A DNA stretch of 64,000 nt from Pantoea sp. AS-PWVM4 (GTDB lineage: Bacteria > Pseudomonadota > Gammaproteobacteria > Enterobacterales > Enterobacteriaceae): positions 1 to 64,000 of the forward strand of contig NZ_ASZC01000022.1 of the NCBI RefSeq assembly GCF_000468095.1, given 5' to 3'. A program made the translations under genes and the position numbers. Below the pieces are notes generated by a model, which was not told the origin of the DNA, ran no database searches, and saw only the letters and a list, made by a program, of their open reading frames with translations. Position 1 is the first letter of the stretch. Each line of letters opens with the position of its first letter. Of the stretch, positions 51,231-61,725 are shown in pieces.

Positions 51231-51650
51231 CTATTTTCTGTTGGGGCGAATTTGTGGAGCGGCTTTATCCAGCACGCCGTTGACAAATTTGTGGCTGTCT
51301 TCTGCGCCAAATACTTTAGCCAGCTCGATACCTTCGTTGATCGCCACTTTATAGGGCACATCATCACGTTTGCTCAGCTCATACAGCGAAATACGCAAGA
51401 TGGCTTTTTCTACCTGGCCCAGCTCTTCCAGCTGACGCGACAGGTAAGGTTTCATCAGACCATCCAGGTATGCGCTGTTGGTCGCCACACCGGCCAGCAG
51501 TTCGCGGAAGTAACTGATATCGACGTCTTTGACGTCTTGTTCCGCCAGAAACTGGTATTCCACATCGGCAATGTCGTTGTTGGACAACTGCCAGGAGTAA
51601 AGCGCCTGGACAGCGCACTCACGGGCGCGACGACGAGCAGCAGGTTTCAC
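51231..51650 (-). CDS. nusB: Transcription antitermination factor NusB
   Basis: A 139-aa NusB protein, the E. coli length, starting with GTG (AAGGGGAA upstream). With NusE (S10) it binds boxA RNA and supports rRNA antitermination. [19 protein letters not shown] and the C-terminal [10 protein letters not shown] are conserved. It follows ribH by 19 bp. Confidence 0.98.
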   Translation of the reverse strand: MKPAARRRARECAVQALYSWQLSNNDIADVEYQFLAEQDVKDVDISYFRELLAGVATNSAYLDGLMKPYLSRQLEELGQVEKAILRISLYELSKRDDVPYKVAINEGIELAKVFGAEDSHKFVNGVLDKAAPQIRPNRK

Positions 51651-51669
51651 AAAATTCCCCTTACAAAAA

Positions 51670-52140
51670 TCAGGCTTTGATGGCTTTCAATACGTTAATC
51701 ATTTCGAGGGCAGTCAGGGCCGCTTCGGCACCCTTGTTACCCGCTTTCGTGCCGGCGCGTTCAATCGCCTGCTCGATGTTTTCAGTGGTCAGCACGCCGA
51801 AAGTCACCGGGATATCGCTGGTCATTGCCACGTTGGCAATACCTGAGCTGGCTTCACCGGCCACATATTCGAAGTGCGCCGTGCCGCCACGGATCACGGT
51901 ACCCAGCGCCACGATGGCATCATGTTTACCGGATTTTGCCAGCGCACGCGCCGCCAGCGGCAGTTCATAGGCACCTGGTACCCAGACGATGGTGATGTTT
52001 TCGTCTTTCACCTGACCAATACGCTTCAGCGCATCAACCGCACCGTCCAGCAGGCTGTCATTAATGAAGTTGTTAAAACGCGCAATTACGATGGCGATGT
52101 TAGCATCAGGCGTGGCAACAGGAGCTTCGATAACTTTCAT
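51670..52140 (-). CDS. ribH: 6,7-dimethyl-8-ribityllumazine synthase
   Basis: A 156-aa lumazine synthase, the penultimate step of riboflavin synthesis. The substrate-binding blocks [11 protein letters not shown] and [14 protein letters not shown], with the catalytic His in the next segment, are intact. AAGGATATGT precedes the ATG. It follows ribD after an 81-bp gap; no FMN riboswitch is visible. Confidence 0.97.
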   Translation of the reverse strand: MKVIEAPVATPDANIAIVIARFNNFINDSLLDGAVDALKRIGQVKDENITIVWVPGAYELPLAARALAKSGKHDAIVALGTVIRGGTAHFEYVAGEASSGIANVAMTSDIPVTFGVLTTENIEQAIERAGTKAGNKGAEAALTALEMINVLKAIKA

Positions 52141-52221
52141 ACATATCCTTTGGGTGTTGTATTGTAGCCCCGCAGAAGGGGGCGGATTCTATCATACTCT
52201 TTGACGACGCGCTCAGGCTTT

Positions 52222-53325
52222 TCAGCGCGGGGTGAGCGTCAGACGCAAGTCTTCGCCCACCAGGCGCACGTCACTAAAATTCAGGGCTGGCGCATCGGCC
52301 AGATGTTCCAGACCCGGTAATTCACACAAGCCACGAGCGGCATTACCCAGCAGTTTCGGTGCCATGTAGACAATCAGCTCATCCACCAGTCCCGCCTGCA
52401 ACAGCGCACCGGCAAGCGATGCACCCGCTTCGACCCACACGCTGTTAATTTGCCGCTGACCGAGCAACATCATCATCGCCACCAGGTCCAGTTGGCTCTC
52501 ACGCTGCGGCACCACAATCTGCGACACCGTCTCCGGCCAGGCTTGTTGATCGGCTTCACTGCGCATCAGCCAGGTTTCGCCCGCCTGGTTGACCAAACGA
52601 TGCTGCGGAGTCACGCGCTGCTGGCTGTCAATCACCACCCGCACTGGCTGACGCAGTTGCTGCTCGTCCAGTTGCTGGCGAACCTCATCATTCAGTTCAC
52701 TCCAGCGCACCGTCAGCGCAGGGTTATCCGCCAGCGCCGTGGCACTGGTGGTAAGAATAGCCGAACTCTGGGCACGAAAACGTTGCACATCGCGCCTTGC
52801 GGCTGCCGAGGTGATCCACTGGCTTTCGCCACTCGCCATAGCGGTACGGCCATCGAGTGACGCGCCCAATTTAAGTTGGATCCACGGGAAACCGGTACGC
52901 ATCCGTTTCAGAAAACCGCGATTGATCGCCTCAGCCTCGTTCATCATCAAACCGTGGCTCACCGCAATACCCGCCTGTTGCAGACGATACAGGCCACGAC
53001 CGGCGACCTGCGGATTGGGGTCTTGCATCGCCGCGACCACCCGGCTGACGCCGGCGGCGATCAACGCATCGCAGCAGGGTGGCGTGCGACCATGATGGCT
53101 ACAGGGTTCAAGCGTGACATAGGCGGTTGCGCCCCTGGCTTTCTCTCCCGCCATGCGCAGCGCATGCACTTCCGCATGCGGTTCGCCCGCGCGATGATGC
53201 CAGCCTTCGCCGACGATTTCGCCGTCCCGCACAATCACACAGCCAACATTCGGGTTTGGCGTGGTGGTAAAACATCCGCGACGCGCCAGTTCCAGCGCGC
53301 GCGCCATATAGCGTTCGTCGATCAT
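52222..53325 (-). CDS. ribD: Bifunctional riboflavin deaminase/reductase RibD
   Basis: A 367-aa two-domain enzyme: deaminase (about 1-145) with zinc motif HAEVHAL ... PCSHHGRTPPCCDALI, and reductase (about 146-367). It deaminates and then reduces the pyrimidine intermediate of riboflavin synthesis. It begins 3 bp after the nrdR stop, so the two are co-transcribed. Confidence 0.97.
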   Translation of the reverse strand: MIDERYMARALELARRGCFTTTPNPNVGCVIVRDGEIVGEGWHHRAGEPHAEVHALRMAGEKARGATAYVTLEPCSHHGRTPPCCDALIAAGVSRVVAAMQDPNPQVAGRGLYRLQQAGIAVSHGLMMNEAEAINRGFLKRMRTGFPWIQLKLGASLDGRTAMASGESQWITSAAARRDVQRFRAQSSAILTTSATALADNPALTVRWSELNDEVRQQLDEQQLRQPVRVVIDSQQRVTPQHRLVNQAGETWLMRSEADQQAWPETVSQIVVPQRESQLDLVAMMMLLGQRQINSVWVEAGASLAGALLQAGLVDELIVYMAPKLLGNAARGLCELPGLEHLADAPALNFSDVRLVGEDLRLTLTPR

Positions 53326-53328
53326 GGA

Positions 53329-53778
53329 TTAATCCTGCAAGCGGGCGATCTCTTCGCCAAAATCACGAATATCTTCAAAACTGCGATAAACCGACGCGAA
53401 GCGAATGTAGGCCACTTTGTCGAGTTTCTTTAGCTCGTCCATCACCAGATTGCCAATCAGCTTGCTGGGGATTTCGCGCTCGCCGGTGGCACGAAGTTGC
53501 GTTTTGATATGGTTGACGGCGCTCTCCACCGCATCGGCACTCACCGGACGCTTCTCCAGTGCCTTCATCATGCCGCTGCTGAGTTTATCTTCGTTAAAGG
53601 GTTCACGCACATCGTTGCTTTTCACCACGCGCGGCATCACCAGTTCAGCCACTTCAAAGGTGGTAAAACGCTCATGACACACCAGACACTGGCGACGGCG
53701 ACGCACCGAAGAGCCTTCACTGACCAGGCGCGAATCTATCACTTTGGTGTCCACAGCGGAGCAGAATGGGCAATGCAT
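53329..53778 (-). CDS. nrdR: Ribonucleotide reductase repressor NrdR
   Basis: A 149-aa repressor, the E. coli length. The zinc ribbon uses Cys3, Cys6, Cys31 and Cys34 (MHCPFC ... CLVC); an ATP-cone domain follows and senses ATP/dATP to control the nrd operons. The start at 53778 is fixed by the ribbon; the longer frame to 53889 runs into a repeat. First gene of nrdR-ribD. Confidence 0.97.
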   Translation of the reverse strand: MHCPFCSAVDTKVIDSRLVSEGSSVRRRRQCLVCHERFTTFEVAELVMPRVVKSNDVREPFNEDKLSSGMMKALEKRPVSADAVESAVNHIKTQLRATGEREIPSKLIGNLVMDELKKLDKVAYIRFASVYRSFEDIRDFGEEIARLQD

Positions 53779-53875
53779 GACGTTTCCTGTCGCGAGAATT
53801 TGGGCCACACAGTGTAGCGCGATCTCGGTTTCAACAAAATGTGTTGAGATGAAAAGGGCGGCAATGGTTAAAACA

Positions 53876-53936
53876 GCGTGATAAATCACACCGCGACGAT
53901 ACAGTTCACGGGTTGTCGCGGCGCGATTTATCGCGC
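53876..53936. repeat. BIME-like inverted pair between nrdR and yajI
   Basis: The left element (53876-53897) has the core GTGATAAATCAC, the right one (53915-53936) GCGATTTATCGC within GTCGCGGCGCGATTTATCGC. The left differs from the inverted right copy at three positions, two of which change together so that its own palindrome is kept. It lies in the divergent nrdR-yajI gap. Confidence 0.85.
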
Positions 53937-53972
53937 AACATTAGCCCTCCCCCACAATGGAAAGGACATTGC

Positions 53973-54524
53973 ATGACGATCAGGATGTTATGGGCGCCAG
54001 CAGCGCTTTCTTTGCTGGTACTTAGCGGTTGCAGCTCAACACCCGGCACCAAACAGGTTACTCAGTTACATCAGGAAGTGGGGCAGCTGAATCAGCAAAT
54101 GCGCCAGTTAACGAATCAGGCCGCTGCACTGGAAATTCAGGGCCAGCTAAACAGCCAATCCAATCAGGGTGCCTGGCTGTTACCTCAGTCCAATACGCCG
54201 GTGGAACTGCAAACCCAACTGGGTAAATTACGCCTGTCGCTGAGCCAGGTCGAAGGTGAAGCGACTGGCAGTCACGCCAATCTGACGATCCGCTCGACCG
54301 ATGGCAAACCGGTTCCGGCGCTGAGTGCGACTGTCGTCTGGGGAGAAATGGACCCGGCCAGCGGTAAACCGTTAAATGCCGGCAGTCTCAGCCAGACCAT
54401 CACTGCGCCCGGCAGTCTGACGCCACGCAGCTCCGTGGTGGTACCACTGCGCCTGAGCGGCCTTTCACCGGATCAACTTGGCTATGTTCGTGTGCATGAT
54501 GTGACCGGCGCAACCACGCCGTGA
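53973..54524 (+). CDS. yajI: YajI-like lipoprotein (DUF3251)
   Basis: A 183-aa predicted lipoprotein. The start at 53973 has AAAGGA upstream and gives a signal peptide with lipobox LSGC (Cys20). A short helical segment (QLHQEVGQLNQQMRQLTNQA) is followed by the beta-rich DUF3251 domain. Position next to nrdR and orientation match E. coli yajI. Function unknown. In E. coli tsx and yajD lie between yajI and secF; both are absent here. Confidence 0.82.
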   Translation: MTIRMLWAPAALSLLVLSGCSSTPGTKQVTQLHQEVGQLNQQMRQLTNQAAALEIQGQLNSQSNQGAWLLPQSNTPVELQTQLGKLRLSLSQVEGEATGSHANLTIRSTDGKPVPALSATVVWGEMDPASGKPLNAGSLSQTITAPGSLTPRSSVVVPLRLSGLSPDQLGYVRVHDVTGATTP

Positions 54525-54536
54525 TGCGCAGTTTCT

Positions 54537-54560
54537 GTAGCGGCACGATTTATCGCGCGG
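54537..54560. repeat. Single REP-like element after yajI
   Basis: GTAGCGGCACGATTTATCGC followed by GCGG, one copy of the same family, 12 bp after the yajI stop and before the secF terminator. Confidence 0.8.
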
Positions 54561-54568
54561 TTTACGGC

Positions 54569-54598
54569 AAAAAAAAGGGCTGCCATCTGGCAGCCCTT
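54569..54598. terminator. Terminator after secF (and yajI)
   Basis: AAGGGCTGCC, loop ATCT, GGCAGCCCTT, a perfect 10-bp stem; on the minus strand it is followed by eight T. It separates convergent yajI and secF. Confidence 0.9.
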
Positions 54599-54616
54599 GA
54601 TCTTTCTGGTCAGCAG

Positions 54617-55585
54617 TTACGGCATGATTGAAGGCTGATCGGCGCCCTCTTTCTCCACTTTCTGCACCAGCATATGTTCACGCTTCATGCCCAGCTTCAG
54701 CGCCAGCGCCGAAGAGACATAGATTGATGAGATGGTACCAATGGTCACACCAATCAGCATGGTCAGCGAGAAGCCTTTCAGCAGCGCACCACCAAAGATG
54801 AACAGAATCAGGATCATCGCCAGCGTTGTCAGCGAGGTGATCAGGGTACGGCTCAACGTCTGGGTCAACGACACGTTGGTGATATCGTATGAAGAACCGC
54901 GACGGATCTTGCGGAAGTTCTCACGAATACGGTCGGAAACCACGATCTTATCGTTAAGCGAGTAACCAATCACCGACATCAGGGATGCCACGATGGTCAG
55001 ATCGATTTCGATGTGGGTCAACGCCAGGATGCCGCAGGTGATGATCACGTCATGGGCCAGCGCCAGTACGGTACCCAGTGCCAGACGCCACTCAAAGCGG
55101 AAACCGATGTAGATCAGAATCGCGATCAGCGCCGACAACAGCGCCATCGCCCCCGCCTGCGCCAGATCGCTGCCCACGCTCGGACCCACGAACTCGATAC
55201 GCTTCACGGTGGCATTCTGCTGTGCGGTTTCGTTAATCACCGACACCACTTTGTTGCCCAGTTCCTGGCCTGCCGGACCTTGCACCGGAGCCATACGCAC
55301 CATCACGTCACGGCTGCTGCCAAAGTTCTGTACCAACGGCTCATCAAAACCCGCTTTCACCAGCGCAACGCGCAGGGTATCCAGATCGGCCGGTTTTTCC
55401 AGGTTGATCTCAATCACCGTTCCGCCGGTGAAGTCGAGGCCCCAGTTGAAGCCACGCACACCAACGATGGCGACAGACGCCACAATCAGCAAGGCGGAGA
55501 TGATAAAGGCAAGCGTGTCCCAGCGCATAAAGTCAATGACTTTACGCCCGTGGTTCAGCTGCTCAATATTGTATTCCTGTGCCAC
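54617..55585 (-). CDS. secF: Protein translocase subunit SecF
   Basis: A 322-aa RND-family membrane protein with six helices and one periplasmic domain. The GTG at 55585 ([15 protein letters not shown]) has AAGGAG six bases upstream and matches E. coli; the open frame extends into secD. Conserved GLDFTGG and the Asp-containing helix 4 region (IALTHIEID type) are present. With SecD it uses the proton gradient to complete translocation. Starts 10 bp after secD. Confidence 0.97.
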   Translation of the reverse strand: MAQEYNIEQLNHGRKVIDFMRWDTLAFIISALLIVASVAIVGVRGFNWGLDFTGGTVIEINLEKPADLDTLRVALVKAGFDEPLVQNFGSSRDVMVRMAPVQGPAGQELGNKVVSVINETAQQNATVKRIEFVGPSVGSDLAQAGAMALLSALIAILIYIGFRFEWRLALGTVLALAHDVIITCGILALTHIEIDLTIVASLMSVIGYSLNDKIVVSDRIRENFRKIRRGSSYDITNVSLTQTLSRTLITSLTTLAMILILFIFGGALLKGFSLTMLIGVTIGTISSIYVSSALALKLGMKREHMLVQKVEKEGADQPSIMP

Positions 55586-55595
55586 AACGCACTCC

Positions 55596-57443
55596 TTAGA
55601 TAGACAGCTTGTTGATGCGTTTGCCGCCGTACACCAGGTTAACGATGGCACGGGTGCCGACGATAGCGGTAAACATGGAGGTCGCGATACCGATAGCGGT
55701 GGTAATCGCAAAACCTTTGATTGAACCGGTACCGACCGCATAAAGAATGATGACTTTAATCAGCGTCGTAACGTTAGCGTCGACGATACTGGAGAAGGCA
55801 CCTTTGTAGCCTTCATGAATCGCCTGCTGCACGGAACGACCGTTGCGCAACTCTTCTTTAATACGTTCGTTAATCAGTACGTTCGCATCCACCGCCACCG
55901 CCAGCGTCAACACGATACCGGCAATACCCGGCATGGTGAGTGTCGCACCTGGCAGCAGTGACATGATGCCGACGATCAACACCAGGTTGCACAGCAGTGC
56001 GCTGGTCGCGATCAGACCAAATTTCTTATAGAACACCACCATAAAGATAATGGAAGCGATCAGACCCCACAGACAGGCTTCGAGACCCTGCGTGATGTTC
56101 TGCTGACCCATAGTTGGGCCGATGGTACGCTCTTCCACAATCTGAATTGGCGCAATCAACGCACCGGCACGCAGCAGCAGCGACAGCTGACGGGCTTCGT
56201 TCGGGTTGCTGATACCGGTGATACGGAAGCTGTTGCCGAGGCGCGACTGAATGTTCGCCACGTTAATCACTTCTTCCTGTTTCACCAGAATCGCACGGCC
56301 ATTGGCATCTTTCTTGCCGCTGTCCTTGTACTCCACAAACAGGGTCGCCATCGGTTTACCGATATTGTCCTTGGTGAAGTTAGACATGATGTTACCGCCC
56401 GCGCCATCCAGTGAAATGTTCACCTGCGGCTGGTTGTACTCATCCATGCTGGACGTGGAATCGGTGATATGGTCACCGGTCAGAATCACGCGCTTGTACA
56501 GCACCACCGGCTGGCCTTCACGCGTCATTTTCACTTCAGAATCACCCGGCACACGACCACTGGCCGCCGCACTCGGATCAACCGTGGTGTTCACCAGACG
56601 GAATTCGAGGGTTGCCGTAGCACCCAGAATCTCTTTGGCGCGAGCAGTATCCTGAATACCTGGCAGTTCAACCACGATGCGGTCAGAACCCTGACGCTGT
56701 ACCAGCGGTTCAGCGACGCCAAGCTGGTTAACACGGTTACGCAGGATATTGATGTTCTGCTGCACCGCATATTCGCGTGCTTCACTCAGGCGTGCATCGG
56801 TCATCACCGCGCGCAGGGTATCGCTGCCCTGGCTGGAGATCACCAGATCCTGATGACGCGGAGACAGATAGCTGATGGCCGCATCACGGCTGGTGCCGTC
56901 ACGGAAACGGATTTCCACGCCATAGTTAGCGATTTTATTCACGTTAACGTAGGGAATGCCTTTGTCGCGCAGGTCGCTGCGCAGACCATCTGCATTCTGT
57001 TCCTGCAATTTGCTCAGCGCGGTATCCATGTCGACTTCCATCAGGAAGTGAACACCGCCACGCAGGTCAAGGCCGAGCTTCATCGGTTCTGCGGCCAGCA
57101 TGCTCAACCAGCGCGGCGTAGCCGGTGCCAGGTTAAGTGCTACAACGTAGTTCTCGCCAAGGACATTCGTAATCGCTTCACGGGCGCGCAGCTGCACATC
57201 CGTGTTCGCAAAGCGCGCAAGAATCGCGCCATTTTCCAGAACGAGGGATTTGCTCTGGATATTATCTTTTTGTAAAACAGACTGGATCTGATCCAACGTT
57301 TGCTCACTGGCGGCGCCACCGCGCGCACCAGTGATTTGAACGGCCGGATCCTCACCATAAAGGTTGGGAAGCGCATAGAGCAGGCCGACGAGAATCACGA
57401 CGACCAGCATGATGTACTTCCACAAAGGATAACGGTTTAACAC
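55596..57443 (-). CDS. secD: Protein translocase subunit SecD
   Basis: A 615-aa protein, the E. coli length, with an N-terminal helix, a large periplasmic domain (P1 head and base, about 30-450) and five further helices. [15 protein letters not shown] and the proton-pathway Asp in [16 protein letters not shown] are intact. GTG start with GAAGGA upstream. Part of tgt-yajC-secD-secF. Confidence 0.98.
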   Translation of the reverse strand: MLNRYPLWKYIMLVVVILVGLLYALPNLYGEDPAVQITGARGGAASEQTLDQIQSVLQKDNIQSKSLVLENGAILARFANTDVQLRAREAITNVLGENYVVALNLAPATPRWLSMLAAEPMKLGLDLRGGVHFLMEVDMDTALSKLQEQNADGLRSDLRDKGIPYVNVNKIANYGVEIRFRDGTSRDAAISYLSPRHQDLVISSQGSDTLRAVMTDARLSEAREYAVQQNINILRNRVNQLGVAEPLVQRQGSDRIVVELPGIQDTARAKEILGATATLEFRLVNTTVDPSAAASGRVPGDSEVKMTREGQPVVLYKRVILTGDHITDSTSSMDEYNQPQVNISLDGAGGNIMSNFTKDNIGKPMATLFVEYKDSGKKDANGRAILVKQEEVINVANIQSRLGNSFRITGISNPNEARQLSLLLRAGALIAPIQIVEERTIGPTMGQQNITQGLEACLWGLIASIIFMVVFYKKFGLIATSALLCNLVLIVGIMSLLPGATLTMPGIAGIVLTLAVAVDANVLINERIKEELRNGRSVQQAIHEGYKGAFSSIVDANVTTLIKVIILYAVGTGSIKGFAITTAIGIATSMFTAIVGTRAIVNLVYGGKRINKLSI

Positions 57444-57468
57444 GGCAGTTTCCTTCGGGAAGAAAAAA

Positions 57469-57801
57469 TTACAGCGCCTTCATGGTGCCTTTCGGCAGAA
57501 CGGCAGCCACGAAATCACGTTTAATCACTACTTCAGTGGTGTCGTTCAGGGCGATAGCGATGTAGCCGGTTTCAGCAACTTTAGTCACGCGACCTACCAG
57601 ACCACCATTGGTCAGCACTTCATCTCCTTTGGAGATGGAATCCATCAACTTCTTGTGCTCTTTGGAACGCTTCTGCTGCGGACGCAGAATCATGAAGTAA
57701 AAGATCAGACCAAAGACCACCAGCATGATCACCAGAGAATAAGGACTTCCCTGCGACGGTGCGCCTGCTGCAGCCACAGCGTCAGAAATGAAAAAGCTCA
57801 T
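57469..57801 (-). CDS. yajC: Sec translocon accessory protein YajC
   Basis: A 110-aa, single-helix protein (about residues 20-40, [19 protein letters not shown]) with a basic cytoplasmic segment after it. It associates with SecDF and with AcrB in E. coli. GAGGGAAA precedes the ATG; 25 bp from tgt and 25 bp from secD. Confidence 0.97.
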   Translation of the reverse strand: MSFFISDAVAAAGAPSQGSPYSLVIMLVVFGLIFYFMILRPQQKRSKEHKKLMDSISKGDEVLTNGGLVGRVTKVAETGYIAIALNDTTEVVIKRDFVAAVLPKGTMKAL

Positions 57802-57825
57802 TAAATTTCCCTCATTGATGAATTA

Positions 57826-58980
<1,155 letters not shown>

Positions 58981-60051
58981 TTAAGACCCGACGCTCTCGT
59001 CAGGTGCATTCACATTACGGGTAATGAACATGGCATCCCCGTAGCTAAAGAAACGGTACTGCTCAGCCACCGCCGCCTGATAGGCCGCCATAGTGTGCTG
59101 ATAACCGGCAAACGCCGACACCAGCATAATCAGGGTCGATTCCGGCAGGTGGAAATTGGTGATCAACGCATCGATAACCTGATACTGATAGCCGGGATAG
59201 ATAAAAATCTGGGTATCATCGAAGAACGGTGCAATCAGCGCGTCTTTACTTGCCTGCGCGGCGCTCTCCAGCGAGCGTACCGAGGTCGTCCCTACCGCCA
59301 CCACTTTATTGCCGCGTGCTTTACAGGCCAGCACCGCATCCACCACCTCTTGCGGCACTTCGGCGTACTCGGAGTGCATGGTGTGATCTTCAATACTCTC
59401 CACACGCACCGGCTGGAAGGTCCCGGCCCCTACGTGCAGCGTGACAAAGGCCATCTCGATGCCTTTCGCCTTTAACGCCTGCAACAGCGGATCGTCGAAG
59501 TGCAAACCGGCCGTCGGCGCAGCAACCGCGCCGGGGCGGGCGCTGTACACCGTCTGGTACAACTCACGGTCAGCTTCTTCATCCGGGCGGTCGATGTACG
59601 GCGGCAATGGCATATGGCCGACGCTGTTAAGAATATCCAGCACCGCACGGTCATCTTCGAACGCAATTTCAAACAACGTATCGTGACGCGCCACCATCGT
59701 CGCTTTGACACTTTCGTCATCGCCCAGCAGCAATTCTGCACCCGGCTTCGGTGCTTTTGACGCCCGAACATGCGCCAGCACACGTTTGTCGTCCAGCATG
59801 CGCTCCACCAGCATCTCGATTTTACCGCCGCTGGCTTTACGACCATAAACGCGCGCCGGGATAACGCGGGTATTATTGAATACCAGCAGGTCGCCCGGAT
59901 TGAGCTTCTCCAGCACATCGGTAAACACGCCGTGACTCAGCGCACCGCTTGGGCCATCCAGCGACAACAGACGGCAACCGCTTCGCTGCGCCTGGGGGTA
60001 ATGGGCGATCAAAGATTCCGGCAATTCAAAAGAAAAATCCGCTACACGCAT
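58981..60051 (-). CDS. queA: tRNA preQ1(34) S-adenosylmethionine ribosyltransferase-isomerase
   Basis: A 356-aa enzyme, the E. coli length, that adds the ribosyl part of SAM to preQ1-tRNA to give epoxyqueuosine. The start at 60051 ([16 protein letters not shown]) matches the family; the open frame goes on to 60117. Conserved [10 protein letters not shown] and GAGTFQPV are present. First gene of the queA-tgt-yajC-secDF string. Confidence 0.97.
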   Translation of the reverse strand: MRVADFSFELPESLIAHYPQAQRSGCRLLSLDGPSGALSHGVFTDVLEKLNPGDLLVFNNTRVIPARVYGRKASGGKIEMLVERMLDDKRVLAHVRASKAPKPGAELLLGDDESVKATMVARHDTLFEIAFEDDRAVLDILNSVGHMPLPPYIDRPDEEADRELYQTVYSARPGAVAAPTAGLHFDDPLLQALKAKGIEMAFVTLHVGAGTFQPVRVESIEDHTMHSEYAEVPQEVVDAVLACKARGNKVVAVGTTSVRSLESAAQASKDALIAPFFDDTQIFIYPGYQYQVIDALITNFHLPESTLIMLVSAFAGYQHTMAAYQAAVAEQYRFFSYGDAMFITRNVNAPDESVGS

Positions 60052-60153
60052 GCTCAACTTCTTCAGGACTAAAAACAGGCGGCATAGTTTAGCGGAAAAG
60101 CGACCAATTCTGAACAACTGGCTGTGCCTCGTTGATTCTGCCTATAATGCGGC

Positions 60154-60735
60154 ATGAACTTTCTCGCTCACCTCCATCTGGCCCAGTTGGCTGACAGCTC
60201 ACTGCTTGGCAACTTAATGGCCGACTTTGTACGCGGTAATCCCCATCAGCAATGGTCAACTCCGATTGCCGACGGCATTATGCTGCATCGACGTCTCGAT
60301 AGCCTGACCGATAGCCTGCCGGAAGTACGCGAAGCGCGGCAATGGTTCCGCGCCGAAACCCGCCGCGTGGCACCGATCACCCTGGATGTCATCTGGGACC
60401 ATTTCCTTGCACGGCACTGGGATCAGTTCCATCCCATCCAGTCACTGGCCGCTTTTTCCGCCGCAGCAGAACGGGAAATTACGCCGCAGTTGTCAGGTAC
60501 ACCGGAAGGCTTTGTCGAGCTGAACGCGATAATGTGGCGCGAGCGCTGGCTGGAACATTACGCTGAACCCACTCGTCTGGCGCGTGTGCTGAATGGCATG
60601 GCGATGCGTCGTCCACGTCTCGCCGCGTTACGCGATTCGTATCAGGATTTCGTCGAAAATTATGCCGCACTGGAGCAACAATTCTTCCAGCTTTATCCGC
60701 GACTGATGGAACTGGCACGTACGCAGCAGCTGTAA
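60154..60735 (+). CDS. acpH: Acyl carrier protein phosphodiesterase
   Basis: A 193-aa protein, the E. coli length, of the HD-like AcpH family that removes 4'-phosphopantetheine from ACP. MNFLAHLHLAQ, the FVRGNP block and conserved His/Asp (DHFLARHWDQF) are present. Divergent from queA with a 102-bp gap, as in E. coli. Confidence 0.95.
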   Translation: MNFLAHLHLAQLADSSLLGNLMADFVRGNPHQQWSTPIADGIMLHRRLDSLTDSLPEVREARQWFRAETRRVAPITLDVIWDHFLARHWDQFHPIQSLAAFSAAAEREITPQLSGTPEGFVELNAIMWRERWLEHYAEPTRLARVLNGMAMRRPRLAALRDSYQDFVENYAALEQQFFQLYPRLMELARTQQL

Positions 60736-60900
60736 CATATTCTGAATCCTCTCCCCTCTTGCCAGCCGCAAACATCTGCGGCTTAATGAAGCCTTTCTTA
60801 TCTTTCGTTACCTGGATCACACAGTCATTTCGCCTGTCACCCTTCCCTATCCCCTGAATGGGGCTTGAAACACGAAGGGTATAAATCATAAGAGGGAAAG

Positions 60901-61710
60901 ATGTCATCAGCATCACTTACTGAACTTGACGCGCGTTACCACTTTGCTCGTGATGTCGCCACCGCCGCTGCCAGCCGCGCTTTCTCCTGGTATCAGCAAC
61001 GTCAGCAACTGGTGGTCGAGCACAAGAAGGACCCACAGGATGTGGTCAGCGAAGCTGATCGTAATGTCGAACAACTGATTAAATACATGATCACCGAGCG
61101 TTTTCCGGATGATGCGGTGTTGGGTGAGGAGAGTGGCGGCGACACCCAGGGTGCCCGTTTTGTCTGGGTGGTTGATCCGATTGACGGCACCAGCAGCTTC
61201 ATTAACGGTCTGCATAACTGGTGCGTATCGCTGGCTATCGTGTGTGAAGATGAGGCGGTAATTGGCGTGGTGTGCGATCCCAATCATCACGAGCTGTTCC
61301 ACGCCTGCCGTGGCAAAGGTGCCTGGGTTAACGACAAACGGATTCAGGCCCACAGCGCCCAACAGCTTAATCAGGGCGTACTGGGCATCAGCAGTTCTAA
61401 CAGCCAGCCCGCTGAACCGCTCACCAGCTTTATCTCCGCACTGCTGCATCAGGGTGGCATGTTCATACGCACCGGTTCGGGCGCATTGATGAGCGCCTGG
61501 GCAGCCGCCGGGCGTTTGATTGGCTATTACGAAGCGCATATGAATCCGTGGGATGGCCTGCCCGGCATCGTGCTGATGCGTGAAGCGGGTGGCGTCACCA
61601 ATGATTATCTGCACAATGACGGGCTGAAGAACGGTAATCCGGTGCTGCTCGCCAATGCAACGCTTTATCCACAATTAAAAGCGATGCTGCCTGCCTCTTT
61701 CCCCTTGTAA
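60901..61710 (+). CDS. Inositol monophosphatase family protein
   Basis: A 269-aa soluble Mg2+-dependent phosphatase. The metal-binding signature is complete: Glu76/Glu77 (LGEESGG), Asp92 and Asp95 (DPIDGTSS), and Asp218 (NPWDG). Family members act on inositol phosphates, histidinol phosphate, fructose-bisphosphate or PAP. No signal peptide, so it is cytoplasmic. A histidine acid phosphatase of the phytase type begins 15 bp downstream, which favours an inositol phosphate substrate by context. SuhB and HisN are usually encoded elsewhere; this is an extra member. GGGAAAG precedes the ATG. Confidence 0.8.
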   Translation: MSSASLTELDARYHFARDVATAAASRAFSWYQQRQQLVVEHKKDPQDVVSEADRNVEQLIKYMITERFPDDAVLGEESGGDTQGARFVWVVDPIDGTSSFINGLHNWCVSLAIVCEDEAVIGVVCDPNHHELFHACRGKGAWVNDKRIQAHSAQQLNQGVLGISSSNSQPAEPLTSFISALLHQGGMFIRTGSGALMSAWAAAGRLIGYYEAHMNPWDGLPGIVLMREAGGVTNDYLHNDGLKNGNPVLLANATLYPQLKAMLPASFPL

Positions 61711-61725
61711 TAAAAGGATGCGCGG

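Noticed and set aside
51651..53328. FMN riboswitch at ribH or ribD
   Set aside because: The gaps (19, 81 and 3 bp) are too short and lack the RFN element.
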